Shown piece after piece: positions 35,062-43,682 of a DNA stretch of 64,000 bases; within the stretch, counting starts at the first letter, position 1, and each line of letters starts with the position of its first letter. The notes below the pieces were generated by a model. It searched no databases and was not told the origin of the DNA. It worked only from the letters and a program-made list of their open reading frames with translations. Position numbers and translations under genes: made by a program. This DNA comes from Mesopusillimonas faecipullorum (lineage in GTDB: Bacteria; Pseudomonadota; Gammaproteobacteria; Burkholderiales; Burkholderiaceae_B), in contig NZ_JACDXW010000005.1 of NCBI RefSeq assembly GCF_020539505.1, positions 248,001-312,000 of the forward strand. The letters are read 5' to 3'.

Positions 35062-35484
35062 CTAAGCGTTCTTCGGCGCCCGGACAACGGACTCCAATTC
35101 AAATAGGAAGTCTTCCTTGACCAAGCGATCAACCACTAGCAACGTGTTTGGCGGATAAACCCCTCCCTCAAACAATTGCGGAAAGAGCTCAGCGCGTATC
35201 CGCATAAATATCTCGATGTCCTGCGAATGCACCAGGAAGGTCGTGAACTTGACGACGTCCTGGAAACCCAGGCCCAGGCCTTTCAGCACATCGCCCAGAT
35301 TGCTGAATACCTGCCGGACCTGTGCCTCGAAATCTCCCTTGCCAGCCACACTGCCGTCCGGCGCGACGGCCAACTGGCCGGCCACGTACAGCACGTCGCC
35401 ATCCGACACCTTGCCCACGTGCGAGTACAGGCCCTGAGCCGGGCAGGCGCCCGGAGGGTTGAGATATTCGACCTGATTAGCCAT
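35062..35484 (-). CDS. RidA family protein 2 (YjgF/UK114)
   Basis: The 140-residue protein is a second Rid member, only distantly like RidA1. The Arg equivalent to the deaminase residue is Arg120 (LVVDRLVKE). Its base composition is GC-rich, unlike RidA1 and DUF1989 next to it, so the composition break falls in the 129-base gap at 34933-35061. ATG at 35484 has AAGGAG seven bases upstream. It is divergent from a GntR gene across a 302-base AT-rich gap. Confidence 0.88.
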   Translation of the reverse strand: MANQVEYLNPPGACPAQGLYSHVGKVSDGDVLYVAGQLAVAPDGSVAGKGDFEAQVRQVFSNLGDVLKGLGLGFQDVVKFTTFLVHSQDIEIFMRIRAELFPQLFEGGVYPPNTLLVVDRLVKEDFLFELESVVRAPKNA

Positions 35485-35786
35485 GACCACTCCTTTTCAT
35501 ATTGATGGGTAATGCACGGAAGATCGAGGGAAGATTGCCCCCTCAAAGTCCTTCCATCAAAAATTTTATGCAAAATAAAATTCTCGACGAGGAAAGTATA
35601 TTGACGGCATCAACCCACAAATATCCGTATTTACCCTAAAAATACTGTAGAAAACCTAGCTATAATGCTCTACCATCTTCTACAAGCCTATTGCCATGGA
35701 CGCATGGAAAAATATTTTATATAATTTATTCAACACGACCGGACTCCCGGTTTCATTCCGTTCGACGAGACTCGATCCGCTACCAC
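35485..35786. promoter_or_regulatory. Divergent promoter region ridA2 / gntR with flanked -10 box
   Basis: This 302-base AT-rich gap separates ridA2 (minus) from gntR (plus) and holds no gene that I can support. TATAAT lies at 35661-35666. It is flanked by the inverted repeat TGTAGAA (35646-35652) and TTCTACA (35678-35684). Binding there would block RNA polymerase, so it is a candidate operator for the adjacent FCD-GntR protein. Confidence 0.45.
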
Positions 35787-36521
35787 ATGGCTTCTCTAAT
35801 CAATCAATCGCTAGACTCTGTCGCCAGCCCTACGCTCCCTGAAATCGTCTACAACGAGTTGCGCAAAGCCATACTCAACGGCATTTTTCTGCCTGGCCAG
35901 ATGCTGCGCCAAGACGAGGTCGCCTCGCGGCTGGGCGTCAGCCGCAGTCCGCTGCGCGAAGCGCTGCCCCGCCTCGAAGCCGAAGGCATCGTGGTGCTGC
36001 ATCCCAGGCGCGGCTATGCGGTGGCGGAGCTGGATCGCGACGAGATCATCGAGGTCTTCGATCTGCGCATCCTGCTGGAGGTCGAGCTGGCCCGCCGCGC
36101 CATCGCGCGCCGCACCGAGGCCGATATCGCCAAGGTCTACGCCATCGCCACCGAAATGCGCACGCTGGCCGACCGGCAGGAGAAGAAAAGCGGCACCCTG
36201 GCGCAGTGGTTCGAGCTGAACATGCGCTTTCACAACGCCCTGCTGATGCCTGCCGCTTGCCCGCACCACCTCAAGGCGCTGCAGCACTCGCGCAACCTCA
36301 TCGAGGCCTACATACGCACCGAGGTCAAGCTGACCGGCGACGTCAGTCAGGCACAGCACGAGCACTCCCAGCTCGCCCAGGCCTTCGTCATCGGCGATGA
36401 GACGCAATTCCTCGCGTTGACCCGGCTGCACTCCGAACATACGCGCGATCGTCTGCTGGTCGGCCTCGACCAGTTGACGGCGCCGCAAGCACAAACGTCC
36501 GCCGATACGCGGGACGCCTGA
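35787..36521 (+). CDS. GntR family regulator with FCD domain
   Basis: The 244-residue protein has a GntR winged helix (residues 15-80, VASRLGVSRSPLREALPRLEAEGIV) and an FCD domain (FELNMRFHNALLMPAACP, HEHSQL). I chose the ATG at 35787; the frame continues upstream to 35691 but that part is AT-rich and lies in the promoter region. It is followed 42 bases later by the FAH2 gene and is divergent from ridA2, so either or both may be its targets. Confidence 0.87.
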   Translation: MASLINQSLDSVASPTLPEIVYNELRKAILNGIFLPGQMLRQDEVASRLGVSRSPLREALPRLEAEGIVVLHPRRGYAVAELDRDEIIEVFDLRILLEVELARRAIARRTEADIAKVYAIATEMRTLADRQEKKSGTLAQWFELNMRFHNALLMPAACPHHLKALQHSRNLIEAYIRTEVKLTGDVSQAQHEHSQLAQAFVIGDETQFLALTRLHSEHTRDRLLVGLDQLTAPQAQTSADTRDA

Positions 36522-36563
36522 AGCCCCTCATCCACCATTCACAATACAAAGGGAAGCTGCCAC

Positions 36564-37439
36564 ATGAAACTCGCCACCATTCAATGGAAAGGCCATACCG
36601 CCATCGTCCAGGTCGATACCGAGCAGCGCGTCGTGCGCCGCCTGAGCGACACCTTGGACATACACGACATGAACCAGCTGATCGAGCGTCTTGCCACGAC
36701 GCCATCACCGCTGGTCTTTTCCGACGACGCACTGGCCTTCGATCAGGTGCAGTTTCTGGCTCCGATACCGCGCCCCCGCCGCAACATCATGTGCGTGGGC
36801 AAGAACTATTTCGAGCATGCCCACGAGTTCACGCGCAGCGGCTTCGACAGCAGCGCCGCCAGCGCCAAGGACGCCATCCCCAGCGCCCCCATCGTATTCA
36901 CCAAGATGCCCGAGACCGTCGTGGCAAGCGGCACGCCCATGGGCTATCCGAACGGCGCCAGCACGCAGCTGGACTACGAGGCCGAGCTTGGCGTCATCAT
37001 CGGCAAACCCGGGCTGGCCATCAGCAAGGCAGATGCCATGTCGCACGTATTCGGCTACGTCATCCTCAACGACCTGACGGCGCGCGACCTGCAAGCCAAG
37101 CACAAGCAATGGTTTCTGGGTAAGTCTTTCGAGACCTCATGCCCCATGGGTCCCTGGATCGCCACGGCCGACGAGGCTGACGGCGCCGATCTGGACGTCA
37201 AATGCTGGGTCAACGGCGAGCTGCGCCAGAACGCCAATACCAAGGATCTGATCTTCGATATCCCCACTCTCATCGAAACGCTGTCCGCAGGCGCCATGCT
37301 GCTGCCCGGCGACATCATCGCCACCGGCACGCCCGCCGGGGTCGGCATAGGTTTCACACCGCCGCGCTTTCTGCAGCGCGGCGATGTCGTGGACATCGAG
37401 ATCAGCGGCCTGGGACGCTTGTCCAATCCGGTTAGATAA
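36564..37439 (+). CDS. Fumarylacetoacetate hydrolase family protein 2
   Basis: The 291-residue FAH protein has the metal motif E-X-E (DYEAELGVIIGKP), NDLTARDLQ and the catalytic-loop region GKNYFEHAHEF. It is cotranscribed with the GntR gene just upstream. It differs from FAH1 and from the short FAH3, so it is not a recent duplicate. Reaction could be hydrolysis of an acylpyruvate, or HpaG/HHDD-type isomerisation. A very strong stem-loop follows. Confidence 0.85.
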   Translation: MKLATIQWKGHTAIVQVDTEQRVVRRLSDTLDIHDMNQLIERLATTPSPLVFSDDALAFDQVQFLAPIPRPRRNIMCVGKNYFEHAHEFTRSGFDSSAASAKDAIPSAPIVFTKMPETVVASGTPMGYPNGASTQLDYEAELGVIIGKPGLAISKADAMSHVFGYVILNDLTARDLQAKHKQWFLGKSFETSCPMGPWIATADEADGADLDVKCWVNGELRQNANTKDLIFDIPTLIETLSAGAMLLPGDIIATGTPAGVGIGFTPPRFLQRGDVVDIEISGLGRLSNPVR

Positions 37440-37451
37440 GCCCAGGCAACC

Positions 37452-37502
37452 CACAAGAGAAAAGGCCGATGCGTCGTGTACGCATCGGCCTTTTCTCTTG
37501 TG
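37452..37502. terminator. Bidirectional terminator between FAH2 and livF
   Basis: A perfect 23-bp inverted repeat (arms 37452-37474 and 37480-37502) with a 5-base loop CGTGT. The core is AAAAGGCCGATGCGT / ACGCATCGGCCTTTT, so each strand has a T run on its 3' side. It ends the FAH2 transcript and the livF operon in both directions. Confidence 0.92.
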
Positions 37503-37515
37503 CGAGGCGCAGCGC

Positions 37516-38211
37516 CTACACCCCAAGGTACTGATTCACCAGCTCGGGCTGTTCCAGCAGCTCCGCCGACGTGCCCTTCCAGACAATACGGCCTTTCTCG
37601 ATGATGTGGTGCTGATCCACGAGATGGTTCATTTCCTTCAGGTTCTTGTCGATCAACAGAATCGTCTGTCCTTCGCCCTTAAGCTGGTTCAAACATGCCC
37701 AGATTTCTTGGCGAATCACGGGCGCCAAACCTTCGGTGGCTTCGTCCAGAATCAGCAAACGGGGGTTGGTCAACAAGGCCCGGCCTATGGCCAGCATCTG
37801 TTGTTCACCCCCCGACAAGGTGCGCGCCGACTGGTTGCGGCGCTCTTGCAGGCGGGGAAACAGCGCGAACACGCGTTCCAGCGTCCAGTTGCCGCCACGC
37901 TCGTCGCGCGAGGTGGCGTACAGGTTTTCGTAGACGGTAAGGGATGGGAAGATGCGACGCCCCTCGGGCACCAAGCCGAAACCCAGCCTGGAAATGCGGT
38001 GGGGCCGCATGCCATTGAGCTTCTGGCCGTCGAAAGTCAGCGTGCCGCCTTTGAGCGGCAGCATGCCCATAAGCGTACGCACGGTGGTGGTCTTGCCCAT
38101 GCCATTGCGGCCCAGCAACGACACCACTTGGTGCGAAGCGATGTTCAGGTCTACGCCAAACAGCACCTGGCTGGCGCCGTAGCCTGATTGCAGATTGTCA
38201 GCGACCAGCAT
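37516..38211 (-). CDS. livF: Branched-chain amino acid-type ABC transporter ATPase LivF
   Basis: The 231-residue ATPase has Walker A GRNGMGKTT, signature LSGGEQQMLAIGRAL and Walker B LLILDEATEGLAP, the form typical of LivF. It starts one base inside the LivG stop (TGATG). It is the last gene of the transporter operon and is closed by the 23-bp stem. Confidence 0.93.
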   Translation of the reverse strand: MLVADNLQSGYGASQVLFGVDLNIASHQVVSLLGRNGMGKTTTVRTLMGMLPLKGGTLTFDGQKLNGMRPHRISRLGFGLVPEGRRIFPSLTVYENLYATSRDERGGNWTLERVFALFPRLQERRNQSARTLSGGEQQMLAIGRALLTNPRLLILDEATEGLAPVIRQEIWACLNQLKGEGQTILLIDKNLKEMNHLVDQHHIIEKGRIVWKGTSAELLEQPELVNQYLGV

Positions 38212-38963
38212 CAGTCTTCTTCTCCCAGGTAAGCGTCACGCACGATGGGGTTATGACGCACTTCTTCGGGCGTACCCGTAAACACGGGCTTGCCGTATAC
38301 CAACACCGTCACCCTATCGGCCAGCGAAAACACGATGTCCATGTCGTGCTCGACCAGCAAGATGGCGTACTGGCCCTTGAGATCCAGCAGGATGTCGCGC
38401 ATCAGCAGCGATTCCTCGGCGCCCAGGCCCGCCATAGGTTCGTCCAGCAGCAGCACGGAGGCGTTCAAGGACAAGGCAATGGCCAACTCCAGTTGGCGCT
38501 TTTTGCCGTGAGCCAGCTCGGACACCATCAAATGGCCTGCGTCGCCCAGCCCCACACGCTGCAAAGCTTCTTTGGCCGGTTGACGCAAAGCGGCATCTTT
38601 GCGCGCATCGCTAAGTAGATTGAAACGCTTGTTGGACTGCGCCTGCACCGCCATGGCGACGTTGTCTTCAACGGTGAAGTCGTTGTAGAGCTGACTGATC
38701 TGAAACGAGCGCGCCAGCCCTACCGAGGCCCGCTTGTGTGCGGGCAGACGGGTGATGTCGTTGCCGTCGAGCAGAATCTGTCCCGAGTCGGGAAACATCT
38801 CACCGCTGATCTGCGAGATCAGTGTGGTCTTGCCGGCGCCATTGGGGCCAATAAGCGCATGTAGTTCGCCCGGGCGCACACTGATGTTGACATCGTTGGT
38901 GGCCACCAAGGCCCCAAAGCTTTTGCGCAGATTGCGGATTTCGAGTTTAGCGGTATCAGTCAT
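38211..38963 (-). CDS. livG: Branched-chain amino acid-type ABC transporter ATPase LivG
   Basis: The 250-residue ATPase has Walker A GPNGAGKTT and Walker B VLLLDEPMAGLG with the GLG/ESLLM end typical of LivG. The ABC signature position reads ELAHGKKRQLELAIAL, a SHGKKR-type variant normal for this subgroup. It overlaps livM by eight bases. Confidence 0.93.
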   Translation of the reverse strand: MTDTAKLEIRNLRKSFGALVATNDVNISVRPGELHALIGPNGAGKTTLISQISGEMFPDSGQILLDGNDITRLPAHKRASVGLARSFQISQLYNDFTVEDNVAMAVQAQSNKRFNLLSDARKDAALRQPAKEALQRVGLGDAGHLMVSELAHGKKRQLELAIALSLNASVLLLDEPMAGLGAEESLLMRDILLDLKGQYAILLVEHDMDIVFSLADRVTVLVYGKPVFTGTPEEVRHNPIVRDAYLGEED

Positions 38964-39924
38964 GGCTATTCTTCCCTGCCAGCCAGCCGAACAGGCCGCG
39001 CTTGCTGAACAATACGACGAGGATCAGTACTGGGCCGAGGAACAGCATCCAGTTTTCTGTCCAGCCGGTGAGCCATTGCTCGAGACCCAGGTAAACCACG
39101 GCCCCCAGGATGGCGCCGTAGATACTGCCTATGCCGCCCAGGATGATCATGGCCATCAGGGTGCCCGACTTGAGCCAAGAAGCCATATCGGGGCTGACGT
39201 ACAGCGCGTAGTTGGCCCACAGCGCACCCGCCAAGCCCGTGCCTGCCGCCGAGATGACAAAAGCGGTGAGCTTGTAGCGCATGGGCGCATAGCCCAGGTT
39301 GACGTTGCGGCGTTCGTTTTGCTTGAAGCCCCGCAGCACCATGCCAAAAGGTGATTTGATGATGCGCCGGCACAGCCACACCCATGCCGCCATCAAGGCA
39401 AAGCAAACGTAATAGAAGACCGTCGGGTTTTCAAGATCGAGACCCGGCAGTACATTGCGCGAGGTGACGGACATGCCATCGTCGCCGCCATACATGACCA
39501 AGCCTACCAGTACAAAGTACAGCATCTGCGCAAAGGCCAGGGTAATCATGATGAACTGAATGCCCGAGGTGCGCAGCGACAGAAAGCCCATGATCAAGCC
39601 CACTGCGGCAGCCACCAGCATGGCCAAGGGCCAGAGGATGAGCGCCGAGTTGGTACCGGCCCAACCGAAAATGGTTTCACCCATGTCCATGTGAAAGGCT
39701 ACGGCACCGATGAGATAGCCGCCCAGGCCAAAGAATGCGGCATGGCCAAAACTGACCAGCGCCCCATAACCCAGAATAAGGTCGAGACTGACCGCTGCCA
39801 AGGCATAGATGACGAACTGGGTGCCCATATTGATGACGAAGCTATTGTTCGTCACGGCAGCCAGTACCGGCACCAGCAACAGGCAGGCAAAAATCAGAAC
39901 AATGACGATTAATTTGCGATTCAT
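38956..39924 (-). CDS. livM: Branched-chain amino acid-type ABC transporter permease LivM
   Basis: The 322-residue permease has about nine spans with the LivM motif LDLILGYGALVSFGHAAFFGLGGY and LRTSGIQFIMITLAFAQM, and the coupling stretch FKQNERRNVNLGYAPMRYKL. It overlaps livG and follows livH by six bases. Confidence 0.93.
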   Translation of the reverse strand: MNRKLIVIVLIFACLLLVPVLAAVTNNSFVINMGTQFVIYALAAVSLDLILGYGALVSFGHAAFFGLGGYLIGAVAFHMDMGETIFGWAGTNSALILWPLAMLVAAAVGLIMGFLSLRTSGIQFIMITLAFAQMLYFVLVGLVMYGGDDGMSVTSRNVLPGLDLENPTVFYYVCFALMAAWVWLCRRIIKSPFGMVLRGFKQNERRNVNLGYAPMRYKLTAFVISAAGTGLAGALWANYALYVSPDMASWLKSGTLMAMIILGGIGSIYGAILGAVVYLGLEQWLTGWTENWMLFLGPVLILVVLFSKRGLFGWLAGKNSHD

Positions 39925-39930
39925 GTTGCT

Positions 39931-40845
39931 TTACCTTTGCGCCGGAATCAGGCCGCGTGGCTTCACCAGAAGCACGATGGCCATCAAAATGTAGATGCTG
40001 GCGGACACCAGGCTGGAGCTGACAGTGGAACTGTATTCAGCCGATAGCACTTGCGACATCCAGATAGGGATGTAAGCGCGGCCCAGTGAGTCAGTCATGC
40101 CGATCAGGATGGAACCCAGCAACGCCCCACGCACCGAACCCACGCCACCGACCACAATCACCACCATGACGGTAATGAGCACTTTTTCGCCCATGCCGAT
40201 TTCGATGGCCATGAGGGGGGCGGACATCACGCCCGCAAAGCCGCACAGCACAGCGCCCAGAATGAACACCAGCATGAACAAACGGCGAATGTTGATGCCC
40301 AGGGCTTCAACGATCTCGACATCGTCGGCGCCTGCCCGTACCAGCATGCCGATACGCGTGCGGCTGATGAGCAGCCACAACCCAATGGCGACCAAAACGC
40401 CGGCACCGATGAAGGCCAGGCGCATGACGGGGTAGGACAAGCCCGGCAAGATTTCAACCGAACCCGAGAAAAATGGCGGGATCGCTACGAAAGGCGGGCT
40501 GCGACCAAACAGCAACGTGACCAGTGCATTGGTGAAAAAGATGATACCCAATGTGGCCAGCACTTGATCCAGGTGATCGCGCTGGTACAGGCGGCTGATG
40601 ATAAGGCGTTCAACGATGAGGCCGTACACGCCAGCCCCCACTATGGCGGCAAGCACGCCGGCCATGAATGAACCCGTGATGGCGATGGCGGAGGCCGCGC
40701 TGAAAGCGCCAACCATATACAGAGCACCATGCGCCAGATTCACGACGTTCATGATGCCCAAAACGAGGGTCAAGCCCGACGCCAGCAAGAACAGCAAGGC
40801 GCTGTACTGCAAGCCGTTCATGACTTGTTCAAGAAAGAGTTGCAT
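39931..40845 (-). CDS. livH: Branched-chain amino acid-type ABC transporter permease LivH
   Basis: The 304-residue permease starts MQLFLEQVMNGLQYSALLFL and has the LivH motif VVNLAHGALYMVGAF and AGADDVEIVEALGINIRRLF coupling region. I chose the ATG at 40845; the longer frame adds a Pro/Gly/His-rich stretch that is not part of the family. It follows the binding protein gene after 170 bases with a stem-loop between. Confidence 0.92.
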   Translation of the reverse strand: MQLFLEQVMNGLQYSALLFLLASGLTLVLGIMNVVNLAHGALYMVGAFSAASAIAITGSFMAGVLAAIVGAGVYGLIVERLIISRLYQRDHLDQVLATLGIIFFTNALVTLLFGRSPPFVAIPPFFSGSVEILPGLSYPVMRLAFIGAGVLVAIGLWLLISRTRIGMLVRAGADDVEIVEALGINIRRLFMLVFILGAVLCGFAGVMSAPLMAIEIGMGEKVLITVMVVIVVGGVGSVRGALLGSILIGMTDSLGRAYIPIWMSQVLSAEYSSTVSSSLVSASIYILMAIVLLVKPRGLIPAQR

Positions 40846-40988
40846 GAATGGAATCCCGCGACAGAAAAATTGCCATTGAAGAAGCGACTCTTGCCTCGGG
40901 TGCCCATAAAAGGCATGACGATAAGCAGAGCCGCCAAAAGGCAAAAAACAATCAGGCCGGCCGGGACAGCCGACCTGTCAGGAAACAA

Positions 40989-41006
40989 GCGCCGGCTAAG
41001 CGGCGC
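40989..41006 (-). other. Intercistronic stem-loop after the binding protein gene
   Basis: GCGCCG / CGGCGC with a 6-base loop lies 10-27 bases past the binding protein stop. Such stems after a binding protein gene often protect the upstream message, which gives more binding protein than permease. The 170-base gap holds nothing else that I recognise. Confidence 0.45.
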
Positions 41007-41015
41007 AAGTTTCGT

Positions 41016-42188
41016 TTAGCCCATCTTGCACTCGGCGCCGTAGGGGTCGCTGTGGTTTTCCACCACTTTGCGCACCGGCACGTAATCAAGCTTGCCGTCT
41101 TGGCCGCGTTCGACCTTGACCAAATACCAGTCTTGCACAGGGTGCTGGTTAGGCGCGAACTCGAAATTGCCACGCACGGTTTCGAAGTCAGCCTTGCGCA
41201 GGGCGGCACGGAATTCGTCAGCCTTGCCTTCGATGTCGCCACCCACTGCTTTGAGGGCAGAACCCATCAGACGAGCGGTGTCATACGCGGTTGCGGCGTA
41301 CACCGTAGGACGGCGACCGAACTCTTTTTCAAACGCCTTCACGAACTCTTGGCTGGCGGGGTTGTCTTGCTGAGCCGTCCATTGCGTGACCAGGTAGAAG
41401 CCTTCACCGGCATCACCCGAAGCGGCCAACATGCGATCGTCCATGGAGTACATGGGGGTGATCATCTTGATGGTTTTGTTCAAGCCGGAATTGGCAAACT
41501 GCTTGGCAAAGTTGATGCCAGGGCCGCCGGGCATGAACTCGAACACGGCATCAGGAGCCAAGGAGCGGATACGGGCTAATTCGACCGAGAAGTCGGACTG
41601 ATCGAGCTTGGTGTAGATCTCGGCCAGGATTTCGCCTTTGTAGGTGCGCTTGAAACCGTTCATGACGTCGCGGCCAGCCTGATAAGCAGGGGCCATGATG
41701 ACGATTTTCTTGACGCCCATTTCGTCTGCTGCCATGGCGGCAGAGTCGCTATAGGAGTCGTTTTGCATGGCCACCGAGAAGTAGTTAGGGTGGCAGCCCT
41801 TGCCCGCAAAGTTAGAGGGGCCGGGGTTCAAGCTAACGTAAAAACCGTTTTGCTTGAGTACCGAAGGCACCACTGCAACCAGCACGTTGGAGAAGTTCAC
41901 GCCCGAGAACAGACGGACGCCGTCTTGCAGCATTTTCTCAACCGACTGCTTGCCGGTGGCAGGCTTGAAGCCGTCGTCCTCGACAAGCAGGCGCACGGGA
42001 ACGCCGCCCAGCTTGCCGCCTTCTTGTTTGATGGCCAGTTCAAAGCCATCGCGCTCGTCTTCCCCGATATAGCCGGCGGGCGTGGACAAGGTAGTGATGA
42101 AGCCGATGTCCAGCGGCTTTTGCGCATGCCCCAGCGTGGCAAAGGCGGCAAGAGCCACGCCAATGCTGAGTTTCGTCAAAGATGTCAT
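41016..42188 (-). CDS. ABC transporter substrate-binding protein (LivK/HBP family, aromatic-acid type?)
   Basis: The 390-residue protein has a signal peptide (MTSLTKLSIGVALAAFATLGHAQ) and a type I periplasmic binding fold of the LivK family. The start ATG at 42188 has AGGAGG upstream. Liv-family binding proteins also serve aromatic acids. The gene sits directly upstream of livHMGF and downstream of the 3-hydroxybenzoate operon on the same strand, so the ligand may be an aromatic acid and not an amino acid. That is inference. Confidence 0.88.
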   Translation of the reverse strand: MTSLTKLSIGVALAAFATLGHAQKPLDIGFITTLSTPAGYIGEDERDGFELAIKQEGGKLGGVPVRLLVEDDGFKPATGKQSVEKMLQDGVRLFSGVNFSNVLVAVVPSVLKQNGFYVSLNPGPSNFAGKGCHPNYFSVAMQNDSYSDSAAMAADEMGVKKIVIMAPAYQAGRDVMNGFKRTYKGEILAEIYTKLDQSDFSVELARIRSLAPDAVFEFMPGGPGINFAKQFANSGLNKTIKMITPMYSMDDRMLAASGDAGEGFYLVTQWTAQQDNPASQEFVKAFEKEFGRRPTVYAATAYDTARLMGSALKAVGGDIEGKADEFRAALRKADFETVRGNFEFAPNQHPVQDWYLVKVERGQDGKLDYVPVRKVVENHSDPYGAECKMG

Positions 42189-42341
42189 GAGGAAGGCCTC
42201 CTGAGAGTGGAACGGATGAAGTGCGGGTTGAAAGGAATGGATTTTATAAAATAACGGTTTTTTTCGGAAATTATAGCCTTCCTTTGCCGTTCGTTCACCC
42301 CTCTTTTTACAAATTTGTTTCAAACCCGGCCATGCCGATGA

Positions 42342-42370
42342 AAAAGGCCGAACACCAGGTTCGGCCTTTT
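42342..42370 (-). terminator. Terminator of the 3-hydroxybenzoate/gentisate operon
   Basis: Perfect 12-bp stem AAAAGGCCGAAC / GTTCGGCCTTTT with loop ACCAG. On the minus strand it ends in TTTTT, 32 bases after the monooxygenase stop. The AT-rich stretch at 42189-42330 that follows is the promoter region of the transporter operon. Confidence 0.88.
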
Positions 42371-42401
42371 CGTACACGGATGAACAACCCGATGCTTAAC
42401 C

Positions 42402-43613
42402 TCAGTCAGTGACGGACAGCTTCAGGCAGTTGTCGCGGTTCCAACCATACAACCACTCGAGGCGGTCGTAAAACTGCTCTTGCGTCCTGTCTTTCCAGAG
42501 CAGATTGCGCACCGTGCGCTCTACGCCCTTGGCGTGGTAGATACGGCCCATCTCACGGGTAGACCACACCACGCGTGCGGTACGCGGCACACGAATGGAC
42601 TCATACAAACGGAAAGCGGCGGCAAGATCACCCTGGGTTTGTGCAACGGCTTCGCCCAGCGTCACAGCGTCTTCCAGAGCCATGCAAGCGCCTTGAGCCA
42701 TGTATTGCGCCATCGGGTGAGCAGCGTCGCCCAGCAGCGTGCAACGGCCTTCGCCCCATGCGTCTACGGGGTCGGCATCGGCCGTCGCCCAACGGCGCCA
42801 CGAGGTGGGGCGATCGAGCATTTGACGCGGACGGGCGTCGATACCTTCGAAGTAGGAAAGCACTTCTTCCTTGCTGCCGTCGGTGACGCCCCATTCTTCT
42901 TGCTCGCGGCTGTGGAAGGTAACGACCAGGTTGTACTGGCGCCCGCCACGCAGCGGGTAGTGCACCAAGTGGCAACGAGGACCGGCCCACAACATGGGAG
43001 CGTTGACGCGCAGGTCTTCGGGCATGTTCTCAAGATCGACGACGGCGCGGTAAACCACATGACCCGTTACGCGATGCTTGAACCCTATGGTTTTTTCACG
43101 AATGACGGATTTCACGCCGTCACAGCCCACCACGGCGTCGCCGCGATAGACGTTGCCCTTCTGGTCGGTGACCTCGACGCCGTCCGCACCGACTTTGACA
43201 TCGGCCACGTGCGTGGCGGTCTTGAACTCCACCAGTGGATGGCTTTCGACGGCCTCGAGAATGGACAAGTGAATGTCGGCACGGTGGATGACGCCATAAG
43301 GGCCGGAAAAGCGCTTACGGAAGGCATCGCCGGTTTCTATGCGTACGACTTCCTTGGCGTCTACGGCGTCCATCATGATGATGTGATCGGTAAACACGGC
43401 GCGCTTGCGCGCGGCTTCACCAACCCCCAGACCATCCAACGCCGAAAAAGCGTTAGGCCCTAACTGGATGCCGGCACCGATCTCACCTAGTTGTTCGGCT
43501 TGCTCTAACAGCAATACGCGAATGTTCTGACGCGCCAGCGACAACGCCGCCGCCAATCCGCCGATACCGCCGCCGACGATGATGACCTTACCTGTGGCCT
43601 GGTTTTCTGCCAT
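42402..43613 (-). CDS. mhbM: 3-Hydroxybenzoate 6-hydroxylase (FAD monooxygenase)
   Basis: This class A flavoprotein monooxygenase of 403 residues has the FAD dinucleotide motif GGGIGG (14-19), the DG motif (VVGCDGVKSVIREK) and the GD motif (CTLLGDAAHPMAQYMAQGA). The family includes salicylate 1-hydroxylase and 3-hydroxybenzoate 6-hydroxylase. The second is chosen because the genes with it encode gentisate dioxygenase, maleylpyruvate isomerase and fumarylpyruvate hydrolase: hydroxylation of 3-hydroxybenzoate gives gentisate. It is the last gene of the operon. Salicylate 5-hydroxylase, which also makes gentisate, is a different multi-component enzyme. Confidence 0.88.
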   Translation of the reverse strand: MAENQATGKVIIVGGGIGGLAAALSLARQNIRVLLLEQAEQLGEIGAGIQLGPNAFSALDGLGVGEAARKRAVFTDHIIMMDAVDAKEVVRIETGDAFRKRFSGPYGVIHRADIHLSILEAVESHPLVEFKTATHVADVKVGADGVEVTDQKGNVYRGDAVVGCDGVKSVIREKTIGFKHRVTGHVVYRAVVDLENMPEDLRVNAPMLWAGPRCHLVHYPLRGGRQYNLVVTFHSREQEEWGVTDGSKEEVLSYFEGIDARPRQMLDRPTSWRRWATADADPVDAWGEGRCTLLGDAAHPMAQYMAQGACMALEDAVTLGEAVAQTQGDLAAAFRLYESIRVPRTARVVWSTREMGRIYHAKGVERTVRNLLWKDRTQEQFYDRLEWLYGWNRDNCLKLSVTD

Positions 43614-43682
43614 TTTTTGTTCTCCTAACGAGACGCTTGGATGCCAAGCCGGCCTTGGCCGGCCCGGCGCCCATCTATTACT

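Noticed and set aside
33905-35484. Urea carboxylase / allophanate pathway
   Set aside because: DUF1989 is often called urea carboxylase-associated, but neither urea carboxylase nor allophanate hydrolase is in the window.
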